This document shows positions 17,297-26,210 of a stretch of 64,000 nucleotides of DNA, piece after piece. Origin of the DNA: SB25 sp050180705 (GTDB lineage Bacteria > Bacteroidota > Bacteroidia > Bacteroidales > Tenuifilaceae); the NCBI GenBank assembly GCA_050180705.1, contig JBFXDX010000011.1, positions 62,001 to 126,000 of the forward strand. Direction: 5' to 3'. The notes beneath the pieces are model-generated. The model ran no database searches and had not been told where the DNA came from. It was given only the letters and a program-made list of their open reading frames with translations. The first letter of the stretch is position 1. The number at the start of each line of letters is the position of its first letter. A program made the position numbers and the translations under genes.

Positions 17297-17340
17297 CCCT
17301 TCTATATTTCGATCAACGAAAAACAAACAACGAACAACGC

Positions 17341-19065
17341 CTACTCCACCCAGCGTTTTACATCGTCCATGCTTGGGTTTGTTAATCCCAACTTATTCTT
17401 CTTGTTGAATCCGCAGATATCGTTGAACAGTTTTCCTGGTGCTGTATTGGCCAGCGAAGCCACGGTGTTGAATCCCATTTTCTGTAGCACGGGAACCCAT
17501 TCGGCGGTAATGCCTTTGCTGGCGTATGCCTCGGGCGAATCCTTCTGCGCCTTTTTCTCGGGGCGCATCTGTGGGAAGAATAGTACATCCTGAATGGATG
17601 GTTGGTTGGTCATGAACATGGTTAGACGGTCAATTCCAATTCCCATACCCGAGCAGGTTGGCATACCGTACTCCAAGGCACGCACAAAGTCCTGATCAAT
17701 AAACATGGCCTCGTCGTCGCCCTTTTCGCTTAAACGTAGCTGATCCTGGAAGCGATCCATCTGGTCGATTGGGTCGTTTAGCTCGCTGTAGGCGTTGCAG
17801 AGTTCCTTGCCATTAACCATTAGCTCAAAGCGTTCGGTTAGTTCAGGATCGTTGCGGTGGCGCTTGCAAAGCGGCGACATCTCAATGGGATAATCCATGA
17901 TGAATGTGGGCTGAATCATGTGATGCTCACATTTTTCACCAAAGATTGCATCAATCAGCTTGCCTTTACCCATTGTTTCGTCGGCCTCAATGCCTAAATC
18001 CTTACAGATTTGGCGAAGTTCATCCTCGGTTTTTCCGGTGATATCAACTCCTGTATGCTCTTTTATTGCATCTGTCATTGTTAAACGGCGGAATGGTCGT
18101 TTAAAGTCAACCTCCTTATCGCCGATGGTAACCTTGGTGGTGCCGTGCAATGCCAAGGCAACGCGCTCGAGCATCTCCTCGGTAAAATCCATCATCCAGA
18201 AGTAATCCTTAAAGGCCACGTAAATCTCCATTACGGTGAACTCTGGGTTATGGGTACGATCCATTCCCTCGTTGCGGAAATCCTTTGCAAACTCATATAC
18301 GCCATTGAATCCCCCTACGATAAGACGTTTTAGGTAAAGTTCATTGGCAATTCGCAGGTACAATGGAATATCCAGCGCATTGTGGTGAGTGATAAACGGA
18401 CGAGCCGTAGCACCACCCGGGATTGGCTGTAGTATAGGGGTTTCAACCTCAAGGTAACCCTTGGAGTTGAAGAAATCGCGCATGGTATTGATAATTTTCG
18501 CACGCTTGAGGAATGTGTCGCGAACCTGAGGGTTAACCACCAAGTCAACATAACGCTGACGGTAGCGTAACTCGGCATCGGTTACTGCATCGAAAACCTG
18601 ACCATCCTTTTCCTTAACAATTGGCAGCGGCTTTATGGATTTGGAGAGAAGAGTTAGCTCCTGTGCATGAATGGACTCTTCGCCCATTTGTGTGCGGAAT
18701 ATATAACCTTTAATACCAACAATGTCGCCAATATCTAAAAGACGTTTAAATACAGAGTTGTAAAGCGTTTTATCCTCGCCAGGGCAAATGTCATCGCGTT
18801 TGACGTAAACCTGAATTTTACCTTTTTCGTCCTGTAGTTCGAAAAATGAAGCGCTTCCCATAATTCGGCGCGCCATAATTCGGCCAGCAATGCATACATT
18901 GGCTTGCTGCGAGCACATGCTCTCAAAATCGGAGATGATTCCTTCGGTGGTATGTGTTACTGGATACATTGCAGCAGGATAGGGATCGATTCCCAACTTG
19001 CGCAACTCGTCCAGCGACTGCCGACGGATAATCTCCTGTTCGCTGAGTTCTTCTAGTATTGCCAT
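17341..19065 (-). CDS. lysS: Lysyl-tRNA synthetase, class II
   Basis: Charges tRNA-Lys with lysine. The 574-residue protein has the N-terminal OB-fold anticodon-binding domain (residues ~55-160, with GRIMARRIMG and SFFELQDEKGKIQVYV) and the class II catalytic core with motif 2 (FRNEGMDRTHNPEFT, near 265) and motif 3 (GMGIGIDRLTMFMT, near 490). A C-terminal extension of about 60 residues beyond the bacterial core (from ASKGITAEWVPVLQKMGF) is a known Bacteroidota feature. Single-gene transcript with its own promoter and terminator. Codon usage is noticeably richer in G/C than neighbours, as expected of a highly expressed gene. Confidence 0.97.
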   Translation of the reverse strand: MAILEELSEQEIIRRQSLDELRKLGIDPYPAAMYPVTHTTEGIISDFESMCSQQANVCIAGRIMARRIMGSASFFELQDEKGKIQVYVKRDDICPGEDKTLYNSVFKRLLDIGDIVGIKGYIFRTQMGEESIHAQELTLLSKSIKPLPIVKEKDGQVFDAVTDAELRYRQRYVDLVVNPQVRDTFLKRAKIINTMRDFFNSKGYLEVETPILQPIPGGATARPFITHHNALDIPLYLRIANELYLKRLIVGGFNGVYEFAKDFRNEGMDRTHNPEFTVMEIYVAFKDYFWMMDFTEEMLERVALALHGTTKVTIGDKEVDFKRPFRRLTMTDAIKEHTGVDITGKTEDELRQICKDLGIEADETMGKGKLIDAIFGEKCEHHMIQPTFIMDYPIEMSPLCKRHRNDPELTERFELMVNGKELCNAYSELNDPIDQMDRFQDQLRLSEKGDDEAMFIDQDFVRALEYGMPTCSGMGIGIDRLTMFMTNQPSIQDVLFFPQMRPEKKAQKDSPEAYASKGITAEWVPVLQKMGFNTVASLANTAPGKLFNDICGFNKKNKLGLTNPSMDDVKRWVE

Positions 19066-19092
19066 TTGTTAGTTATATTTTTTAAAATCATG

Positions 19093-19121
19093 CAAATTTA
19101 ATCATATTTTGGATTCAACAA
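19093..19121 (-). promoter_or_regulatory. lysS promoter
   Basis: Minus-strand TTG (19119-19121), an 18-base spacer and TAAATTTG (19093-19100), followed about 28 bases later by the lysS ATG. Matches the Bacteroidota promoter consensus. Confidence 0.55.
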
Positions 19122-19188
19122 TTTGAATGAACACATTCGATGTCAGACAAAAGTGATGCGGTTTAAGTTTTATCGAGATAAAAACAAG

Positions 19189-19213
19189 GAAAGGAGCATC
19201 ATGTGCTCCTTTC
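19189..19213 (-). terminator. Terminator of the RND efflux operon
   Basis: Perfect 10-base stem GAAAGGAGCA / TGCTCCTTTC with a 5-base loop, followed on the minus strand by CTTGTTTTTATC. It lies 30 bases after the RND gene stop. Confidence 0.72.
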
Positions 19214-19242
19214 TACTGAGTATCTCTGTAAGTATTTAGTAT

Positions 19243-22200
19243 TTACTGTTTGGCATTTCCGTTGTTATCGTGAAGCCTTGCTCTTTGCCCAGACCAAACC
19301 ATGAATTTCTTTTGTAGCTGTACGGTTACTCTGTACATGGCTGGAACAATAATTAGGGTTAGGAATGTGGAGAACGATAGACCGAAAATGATTGTCCACG
19401 ATATTGGACCCCAGAATACCACGTTATCGCCACCAAAGTATAAATCGGGGTTAAAGTTGCTTAACGCTCCCTCAAAATCGATATTCATACCAATTGCCAT
19501 AGGAATAAGTCCGAGTACAGTTGTGATGGCGGTTAGCAGTACTGGACGTAGCCTTGTTCTACCAGCCTCTATAACGCACTCTGTGGCATCCTTTACGGGA
19601 AGGAATGCTCCTTCGGGTAGCCCTAGTTCAACCCTGCGACGTTCCTTGAGTAGCCCAATGTAGTCGATTAAAACGATGGCATTGTTAACCACAATTCCGG
19701 CTAACGATACAAGTCCGATTCCTGTCATTACCACAACAAAATCCATTTTGAATGTTGCAAGTCCTCCAAATACACCAATTGTGCTGAATAGCACGCTGGT
19801 CATAATTATTAATGGGCGCATTAGCGAGTTGAACTGTGTTACAAGAATCAGCATAATAAGAGCAAGTGCAATTAACATAGCGTTTCCGAGGAAAGCCATC
19901 GATTCCTGTTGCTCTTCTTGTTCCCCGGTGAAGCTGTAGTTATAACCTTCGGGCATTTTGAAGTTCTTGAGGATTTGCTTTAGCTGCTCGTTAATTTTAG
20001 TTGCATTATATCCCTTTATAACATTGGAGTATATGGTAACAACCCTGTCTCTATCTTTACGCTTAACCGAGCCATACGTGGTTGAATACTTAAACGAAGC
20101 AACCGACGAAACTGGAATTTGTAGAAGTTGTCCATCCTCCATAATTCCTATCTTTTGGTTCAGCAATGTTGGTAGATCGTATCTGTATTTGTCGGAGTAG
20201 CGGAGTTGAATTGAGTAATCATCTTCGCCCTCTTTGTATTTAGATACTTCGCGTCCGTAAAGCGATGTCCTAATATTGTAGGCAATCTGCGATGTGCTTA
20301 AGCCAAGCCTACGGGCTTTGTCACGATCGATTTCGATTATTAGTTCTGGTTTTCCAATATCCAAATCCAACTTTAAGCCTTCTATACCATCAATGGCGTA
20401 TGTGTTGATGTACGATTCGATGGAATCGGTGAGTTCTAGAATTTTGTCAAATTCAGGGCCGCTAACTTCTATATTGATTTCTTTACCTGCCGGAGGTCCC
20501 ATCTGATCCTGTGTGAAGTAGAGTTGGAAACCAGCGTATTTATTTTGTAATTCGCTACTTAGTTTCTGCATTATTTTGGAGGTGTTTACTCCGCCTCTAT
20601 CCTTGTAGTCAACAAAAGTAACGGTGGTTAACGCTTTGTTTATTTGGTCGCCAAAAACAGTCCACTCTTCAGGATCGCCAGTGCCAATTGTAGTTAGAAT
20701 CGATTTAATAATGTTCTTGTTTGGCGCTAAAATTCTATTCAAATCGGCCTCAATGATATGTACAACTGAGTCGGTGGCCTCAATATCCGATCCTATTGGA
20801 AGTTCGGTTACAATGTTAATGTAGTTAGGGTCGCTGGATGGAAAGAACTTAACCGCTGGTTGCCTTATAATAAAGAATGCAATAGTAAATATAAGCAATC
20901 CGAATGAGCCAATTGTAACCCAGTATGGTCTGCGACCGGTTAGTACATAGGTAAGTATTTTCTTGTAGGTATTTTCCAACCAACCTAAGAATTTGTACCT
21001 AAACCAACGCTCTATTTTGTAAAATATAATGGCATTTAGAAAAACTATTATTGCAAATATGCTTAGCAAATTGGCAAGAATAAACCACCTGAAAAGATAA
21101 AACAGAATGGCAACTCCAATGATTATTCCTGCTATACGAAATGCTTTACGCTTGTCGGGTATATTGTCGTGCATTTCGTCGCCATGCTTTATGAACGTGG
21201 CGGTAATTACCGGAATTATTACCAGTGCAACAATTAACGACGATGTTAGAACAATGATTAACGTTACTGGTAGATTCTTCATAAACTCACCGGTGATACC
21301 TTGCCAGAATGCCAGTGGCAAAAATGCTGCAAGGGTTGTGGCGGTTGATGATATAACGGGCATGGCAATTTCGCCCACAGCCAGTCTCGCCGCTTCGAAT
21401 GGTTTATGTCCATTGTCAACAAAACGATAGATGTTTTCAACCACAACAATGGCGTTGTCCACAAGCATACCCAGTGCTAAAATCAACGAGAAGAGCACAA
21501 TCATATTAATTCGGTAGCCTATAAGGCTAAGAATCATGAACGACATGAGCATCGATAGCGGTATCGAGGTACCAACAAACAGCGCATTTCTTGTTCCCAG
21601 AAAGTAGAAAAGAACCAACACCACGAGTATAACACCCATTATCATGCTATTCTCAAGGTTCGAGAGTTGTTTGCGGATTAAATCACTTTGATCGTTGGTA
21701 AGTGTAATGTTCATTTTCGCAGGAATTGCTCCACTTTCTCTTGACTTGTCGAGGATTTCGAATATTTGATCGGTAGCCTTAAGCAGGTTTTCGCCGCTTT
21801 TCTTTACCACCTGAACCGAAACAACAGTTTCACCATCGAGACGTGCTTTTGTTGTGGCTTCCTTGTAGCCATCTATAACATCGGCAACATCGCGCATGTA
21901 AATGGTTCTGTTTTGTTCGCGCTTTACAACAATGTCCTCAATCTCCTTAACGCTTTGAAATTCGCCAAGGATACGAATCGAACGACGCGATTTCCCCAGT
22001 TTAATATCACCTCCCGACATCGAAACATTTTCCGATGCTATGGCTACTTCAATATCGTTGAATGTTAGGCCAAGTGCATCCATCTTGATCATATCAACCT
22101 CAATGGAAATTTCCCTTTCCTCAACACCCTGAATGTTTACTTTTGATACTTCGGGGACTGTCTCAATTTCATCTTCTAGGTATTCGGCGTACTTTTTAAG

Positions 22201-22686
22201 TTCTTCTATAGAAAAATCTCCAGATAGGTTGATGTTGATAATTGGAAATTCCGAGAAATCGATGTCATCAACATCTGGATCTTCCAAAAGATCGGAGGGA
22301 AGTTCGCTTTTAGCCTTATCAACTGCGTCCTTGGTAACTTGAAGCGCATCGCTAATATTTACATCGGTGTTGAACTCAACTAATATCAATGAGGCATCCT
22401 GTAACGATGTCGACGAAAGTTTCTTTAGACCCTTAACGTTTTCGAGTTCCTTCTCGAGTGGACGGGTAATCAGGTTTTCCATATCAATGGGAGGGTTGCC
22501 CGGATACACCGTTCTAACCATCATTGTAGGAAAGTAAACGTCTGGGAATAATTCTTTAGGTAAGCCTTTATAGGCCACCATTCCGAAAAGCGCAATAATG
22601 GCCGATATTAAATAGACCGTGTTTTTATTTTTTAATGCCCAGCTTGTGGGTTTAAAATCTCTTATTTTTGAAGTTTCAGTGCTCAT
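19243..22686 (-). CDS. RND-family efflux transporter permease
   Basis: Proton-driven inner-membrane pump of a tripartite efflux system, 1147 aa. It shows the duplicated RND plan: a first helix (NTVYLISAIIALFGMVAYKGL), a large periplasmic loop, a TM2-6 block containing ALGMLVDNAIVVVENIYRFVDNG with the conserved Asp, a second half beginning near residue 590, and a TM8-12 block (GIGLVSLAGIVVNNAIVLIDYI; TVLGLIPMAIGM). Between TM6 and TM7 there is an extra hydrophobic insert of about 80 residues (AFRIAGIIIGVAILFYLF...), probably two added helices. It resembles hydrophobe/amphiphile pumps rather than heavy-metal ones, but substrate is unknown. Last gene of the tetR-tolC-MFP-RND set, 12 bases after the adaptor gene. 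Confidence 0.93.
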   Translation of the reverse strand: MSTETSKIRDFKPTSWALKNKNTVYLISAIIALFGMVAYKGLPKELFPDVYFPTMMVRTVYPGNPPIDMENLITRPLEKELENVKGLKKLSSTSLQDASLILVEFNTDVNISDALQVTKDAVDKAKSELPSDLLEDPDVDDIDFSEFPIININLSGDFSIEELKKYAEYLEDEIETVPEVSKVNIQGVEEREISIEVDMIKMDALGLTFNDIEVAIASENVSMSGGDIKLGKSRRSIRILGEFQSVKEIEDIVVKREQNRTIYMRDVADVIDGYKEATTKARLDGETVVSVQVVKKSGENLLKATDQIFEILDKSRESGAIPAKMNITLTNDQSDLIRKQLSNLENSMIMGVILVVLVLFYFLGTRNALFVGTSIPLSMLMSFMILSLIGYRINMIVLFSLILALGMLVDNAIVVVENIYRFVDNGHKPFEAARLAVGEIAMPVISSTATTLAAFLPLAFWQGITGEFMKNLPVTLIIVLTSSLIVALVIIPVITATFIKHGDEMHDNIPDKRKAFRIAGIIIGVAILFYLFRWFILANLLSIFAIIVFLNAIIFYKIERWFRYKFLGWLENTYKKILTYVLTGRRPYWVTIGSFGLLIFTIAFFIIRQPAVKFFPSSDPNYINIVTELPIGSDIEATDSVVHIIEADLNRILAPNKNIIKSILTTIGTGDPEEWTVFGDQINKALTTVTFVDYKDRGGVNTSKIMQKLSSELQNKYAGFQLYFTQDQMGPPAGKEINIEVSGPEFDKILELTDSIESYINTYAIDGIEGLKLDLDIGKPELIIEIDRDKARRLGLSTSQIAYNIRTSLYGREVSKYKEGEDDYSIQLRYSDKYRYDLPTLLNQKIGIMEDGQLLQIPVSSVASFKYSTTYGSVKRKDRDRVVTIYSNVIKGYNATKINEQLKQILKNFKMPEGYNYSFTGEQEEQQESMAFLGNAMLIALALIMLILVTQFNSLMRPLIIMTSVLFSTIGVFGGLATFKMDFVVVMTGIGLVSLAGIVVNNAIVLIDYIGLLKERRRVELGLPEGAFLPVKDATECVIEAGRTRLRPVLLTAITTVLGLIPMAIGMNIDFEGALSNFNPDLYFGGDNVVFWGPISWTIIFGLSFSTFLTLIIVPAMYRVTVQLQKKFMVWSGQRARLHDNNGNAKQ

Positions 22687-22698
22687 AATGACCGAATT

Positions 22699-23835
22699 CT
22701 AGTTTCGAATATCAATTAAACTACCGTTTCCAATTTGGTTGAATCCAGAGGTTATAACTTGCTGTCCTTCCGATAATCCTCCTGTAACCACGGTGCGGTC
22801 GTTGTACGATAATCCTGTTTCTACATATGTTTTCGAAGCAATGGTTTTTCCGTTTTCACTTTTCGATGCCACAAAAAGGAAAAGGCCTTTGCTATCTTGT
22901 TTTAGAATGATGCTTGGAACAACTAGGGCTTTTTTACTTTCAAAGTCCTTTATGCTGAGCATGGCAATTTGGTTTGGTTTGATTTGCCCCTTAACATTAT
23001 CGAGCCAAATCTCCACCTTTATGGTTCTTGTTTTTCCGTCGATAGCATTGCCAATTCTGTGAATTGGTGCGTTTACAACAATGTCGGAGTAGGTCGGAAA
23101 TTTGATTGTTACCATATCTCCAACCTTAATTTTGGTTAGTAAATTCTCCGAAACATCGGCTTCAATCTTTAGTTTCTCAAGGTTGATGAGGTAAACAAGT
23201 GGACTACTTGGCGATGCTAGTTCTCCTTCTTTTGAGTAAATTTCATCGACAATCCCTGAGAACGGTGCTTTTACTAGCGACATATCGAGTTGCGATTGTA
23301 GCGCTTTTAGCTTATACTCCAAGCTTTCCTTGTTATTTTTTGCTTCTAGGTATTGAATTTCCGATCCGATATTCTGATCCCAAAGACTTTTTTGCTTATC
23401 GTAAACCTTGGTAGCAAGTTCAAGCCCAATTTTAACTTCGGCAATGCTGTTCTCCAGAATGCTGGTATTTAGCGATACAATTAGATCGCCCTTGGAGACT
23501 CTTTGTCCTTTGGCAACATGTATCTTTTTAATTTGACCACTACCTTCGGGGCGTATTTGTGCTTCCTCGGCCATCTCTACCTGAGCGTTAACTAAGAAGT
23601 AATGCTCAAAAGTGCCAAGTTGCATGTTTTGAACCTGAACTGGAACTAAACCAGCGGTATTGCTGTCGTCTTCCATCTTTGCCAGTTTGCTTTCCAATTC
23701 TCTCAGCTGGCTATCTATTTGTAAAGATTTTTCTTTTAGACTCGAAATTTGAGATTTGATTGATTCTGGGGTTTCTGTGCTAGTGCATCCGAATATTAAG
23801 GTTGCCATTAGCATTATGATTGCGACTCTTTTCAT
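22699..23835 (-). CDS. RND efflux periplasmic adaptor (membrane fusion protein), lipoprotein
   Basis: Links the RND pump to the outer-membrane channel. The 378-residue protein begins with a lipoprotein signal (LIFGC, Cys17) and a coiled coil (residues ~24-60, SQISSLKEKSLQIDSQLRELE). Lipoyl/barrel-sandwich halves follow (GSGQIKKIHVAKGQRVSKGDLIVSL, ~98-122, and the partner VKAPFSGIVDEIYSKEGELAS, ~188-208) around an alpha-hairpin. After that come a beta-barrel domain and a membrane-proximal domain ending GLSEGQQVITSGFNQIGNGSLI. The extra N-terminal coiled coil before the lipoyl domain is a variation seen in Bacteroidota adaptors. Confidence 0.92.
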   Translation of the reverse strand: MKRVAIIMLMATLIFGCTSTETPESIKSQISSLKEKSLQIDSQLRELESKLAKMEDDSNTAGLVPVQVQNMQLGTFEHYFLVNAQVEMAEEAQIRPEGSGQIKKIHVAKGQRVSKGDLIVSLNTSILENSIAEVKIGLELATKVYDKQKSLWDQNIGSEIQYLEAKNNKESLEYKLKALQSQLDMSLVKAPFSGIVDEIYSKEGELASPSSPLVYLINLEKLKIEADVSENLLTKIKVGDMVTIKFPTYSDIVVNAPIHRIGNAIDGKTRTIKVEIWLDNVKGQIKPNQIAMLSIKDFESKKALVVPSIILKQDSKGLFLFVASKSENGKTIASKTYVETGLSYNDRTVVTGGLSEGQQVITSGFNQIGNGSLIDIRN

Positions 23836-23875
23836 ACTGTATAATTTATGTCGTTCTTGTTTTTTCGATGTTTAT

Positions 23876-25213
23876 TTAAAGTTTCCCGGTTAGTTTATCC
23901 AACCTAATTCGAGCCGAGAATAAATCTACAATTGCGCTCATATAGTTGCCAACCGCTTGCAAGTACTTATCGTTGGCTTGAATTAGGTCTTGCTGCGATG
24001 CCATTCCCTTTGCGTACTTTATTCTGTAGTTCTGGTAAACTTTATCGGCAAGTTCCTTATTCTCCTTTTGGCTGGTGTATTTTTCCCACGATACAGTTAA
24101 CTGTGCAGATGCATCAACAAGATCCATCTCTAAACTTTGGCGAACCTGATTGTAGGAGTTGATAGATTTATCGAGCTCCATCTTAGCCTGTTGAACTTTA
24201 GAGTTCCTCATTCCGCTCGAAAATATTGGAAGCGAAAGTTGTACTCCTAAAATTGATGTAGGTGTAAAGTTAACTTGAGGCTCTTTGTGTAATCGTTGAT
24301 ATGTTACATAAGCTGAAAGGTTGGGTAGATAACTCGATTTCTCGAGTTTAACTTGTAGTTTATTGAGTTCAATTTGGTTGTCCATGATTTTTAAGTCGAT
24401 GTTTGAATTCGCATCAAGAATGTCTCCGTGTCCTAATGTTGGTTCAAAGCCCTTAATCATTTCATCAAGTTTTTGCGTTAAGGCAATGTGCGCTCCATTC
24501 TCTATTCCTAGTTGATACTTTAGAAAATTCTCTGCCGATTTTAGTTGCTTTTTTGTCTCCTTGAAGGAACTCTCAACCAAAGATAGCGATACCTTAACCT
24601 GGTTTGCATCCGATTCTTCGGTGAAGCCTGTTTTGTATAGAGCCTCAGCATCTTTGTAGGTTTGGCGTAGGTTTGCAACACTCGAATCGAGAATTGTATT
24701 TGTTTCCTGCAATAAAAGAACTGTATAGTAAGCGTTAGCCACATCGGCTTTTATGTCTCGATCTGCTTTTGATAAAGCATTTTCAGACATGCGTTTGTAA
24801 GCCCTTGATGCTTGAAGTCCTACAATGTACGGTCCGCTAAATATCAATTGTGATGCAGTTACACTATAGGTAGCATTGGCTTTTTCACCAACTTCAATTT
24901 TCATAACTTCACCATTCTCACCTGGAAATTCAAGGCTAGGTAAGTCATTTAGGATCATTTGAAAATCTGCAGCTCCAGTAATTTGAGGCAACCCTTGAGC
25001 GGTGGTTTCCCAAACCTTTTTCTTTGCTATTTCTACATCTAATGCAGCGTTTTTTCGTGTTAAATTATTTTGTAAAGCATATTCCTGTGCTTCGGCTAGA
25101 CTAAACGTGAAATTTTGGCTTTCTTGAGCCATACTAAAAGTGCAATTCAGCAGGAGTATAACAGCAAGCGAACTCCTTAGTAAATGTTTCATCATCTGGC
25201 TTGTTGTAGTCAT
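23876..25213 (-). CDS. TolC-family outer-membrane efflux channel
   Basis: Outer-membrane trimeric channel component, 445 aa, with a signal peptide (cleavage after MAQ, near residue 29). It shows the repeated TolC helical pattern (FSLAEAQEYALQNNLTRKNAALDVEIAKKKVWETTAQGLPQI near the N-terminus and NLSAYVTYQRLHKEP...LGVQLSLPIFSSGMRNSKVQQAKMELDKS in the second half). The gene follows tetR by 5 bases and precedes the adaptor by 40, so the order is regulator, channel, adaptor, pump in a single leftward operon. Confidence 0.92.
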   Translation of the reverse strand: MTTTSQMMKHLLRSSLAVILLLNCTFSMAQESQNFTFSLAEAQEYALQNNLTRKNAALDVEIAKKKVWETTAQGLPQITGAADFQMILNDLPSLEFPGENGEVMKIEVGEKANATYSVTASQLIFSGPYIVGLQASRAYKRMSENALSKADRDIKADVANAYYTVLLLQETNTILDSSVANLRQTYKDAEALYKTGFTEESDANQVKVSLSLVESSFKETKKQLKSAENFLKYQLGIENGAHIALTQKLDEMIKGFEPTLGHGDILDANSNIDLKIMDNQIELNKLQVKLEKSSYLPNLSAYVTYQRLHKEPQVNFTPTSILGVQLSLPIFSSGMRNSKVQQAKMELDKSINSYNQVRQSLEMDLVDASAQLTVSWEKYTSQKENKELADKVYQNYRIKYAKGMASQQDLIQANDKYLQAVGNYMSAIVDLFSARIRLDKLTGKL

Positions 25214-25218
25214 GTTAG

Positions 25219-25851
25219 TTAAATGGTGTTTAAATCGTCAATGTTAAAATCCTTAAGTTTTGTTTCTAAAAAGTCGATACCTTTTTGGTTTGCCATACCT
25301 CGGATATGGTAAACAAATATCTCCTGAAAAAACTGGGCGGATGTAAATTCTTCGATACTGAAATAAGCGTTATCTACAATGCTTTCGATTCTTGCTAGTT
25401 GTAATTTTGCAATTATAGATTCGTTAAGCTCTTCGCGGTATAAGCCTTCTTTTTTTCCTTTTTTTATGTTGTTAATAATGTTAGTATTCATTTTCTCACG
25501 TCGTGCGTTTGCAAATCTTTCGTAGTGGTGGGCATAATATTTCTTTAGATCGTAAAGAGTACCAGGATTTATATGTTTCAATTTTTGGTTTACCAATTTG
25601 CTGACTATTAGCAATTCTTCAATGGCATTTAAATCTTTACAATCTTTACAGTCTAAATCAGAATGTATTCCTTCAATTTGTATATCGATAACTTTTCCAA
25701 CAAGATCATCCTTGTCTGTAACATATTTGTATAGCGTTTTTTTTGAAATGCCAAGATTGGATGCTACATCATCCATTGTTATACTTTTTATACCATAGCG
25801 TGTATAAAGTGCACAAACCTTTTCTACAATCTGTTTAAATTCTTCGTTCAT
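25219..25851 (-). CDS. TetR/AcrR-family transcriptional regulator of the efflux operon
   Basis: Probable ligand-responsive repressor, 210 aa from ATG 25851. The N-terminal helix-turn-helix is clear: YGIKSITMDDVASNLGISKKTLYKYVTDKDDLV (residues ~19-51). The C-terminal ligand domain is divergent and includes a CKDCKD cysteine pair (~68-73). An in-frame GTG at 25878 would overlap the probable -7 box, so the ATG is preferred. As first gene of the operon with only 5 bases to tolC it probably controls itself and the pump. Confidence 0.9.
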   Translation of the reverse strand: MNEEFKQIVEKVCALYTRYGIKSITMDDVASNLGISKKTLYKYVTDKDDLVGKVIDIQIEGIHSDLDCKDCKDLNAIEELLIVSKLVNQKLKHINPGTLYDLKKYYAHHYERFANARREKMNTNIINNIKKGKKEGLYREELNESIIAKLQLARIESIVDNAYFSIEEFTSAQFFQEIFVYHIRGMANQKGIDFLETKLKDFNIDDLNTI

Positions 25852-26210
25852 AAATCTTTTTTTGGAAACTTCGGGCACAAAATTACCAAAAAACGTTTCC
25901 TGTATTCTGTGTTCAATGTTAAATGTTTGTTAATTATTCTTAATTGAAATCAATTCTTAATGCTTGATAATGAGATTGCAAAACTATGGTGTGTCTATAT
26001 AAATAATAAAAATTTAAGGATGAATTAGCCATAATAGTGAATGAAGTTGGTTGATTGTAGGATGAATCGTTTTTAATGGTTTATAACAATCTTGTTTGAT
26101 GGTATATTGAGAATTATTGATTGAAAATAAAGTGTGATATTGAATACTTCTGTGTTGGAAATTTCATTTGTTCGGAATATATTGTTAAAAACTATTGAGC
26201 CTTGATTTGC
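25852..26210. other. Divergent intergenic region between tetR and TonB receptor genes
   Basis: 359 AT-rich bases separating two divergently transcribed genes. The tetR-side -7 box lies at 25878-25885. No TAnnTTTG box is evident for the rightward receptor gene. No ORF, tRNA or riboswitch core was recognised. Confidence 0.45.
25878..25885 (-). promoter_or_regulatory. -7 box of the tetR-efflux operon
   Basis: Minus-strand TAATTTTG, 26 bases before the ATG at 25851. No convincing TTG stands 18-20 bases upstream, so only the -7 element is claimed. The TetR operator would be expected to overlap here. Confidence 0.45.

Larger units (their letters stand above)
16581..17340. other. Long intergenic region holding a 21-bp-register repeat array
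   Basis: 760 bases between fic and lysS (both leftward). It contains, from right to left: the lysS terminator (17272-17296), the repeat array 16826-17182 described separately, a 39-bp perfect palindrome (16815-16853), and a half copy of the CCCTGACAGAG element (16768-16780). Open frames exist on both strands through the array only because its period is a multiple of three; I do not regard them as genes. Confidence 0.7.
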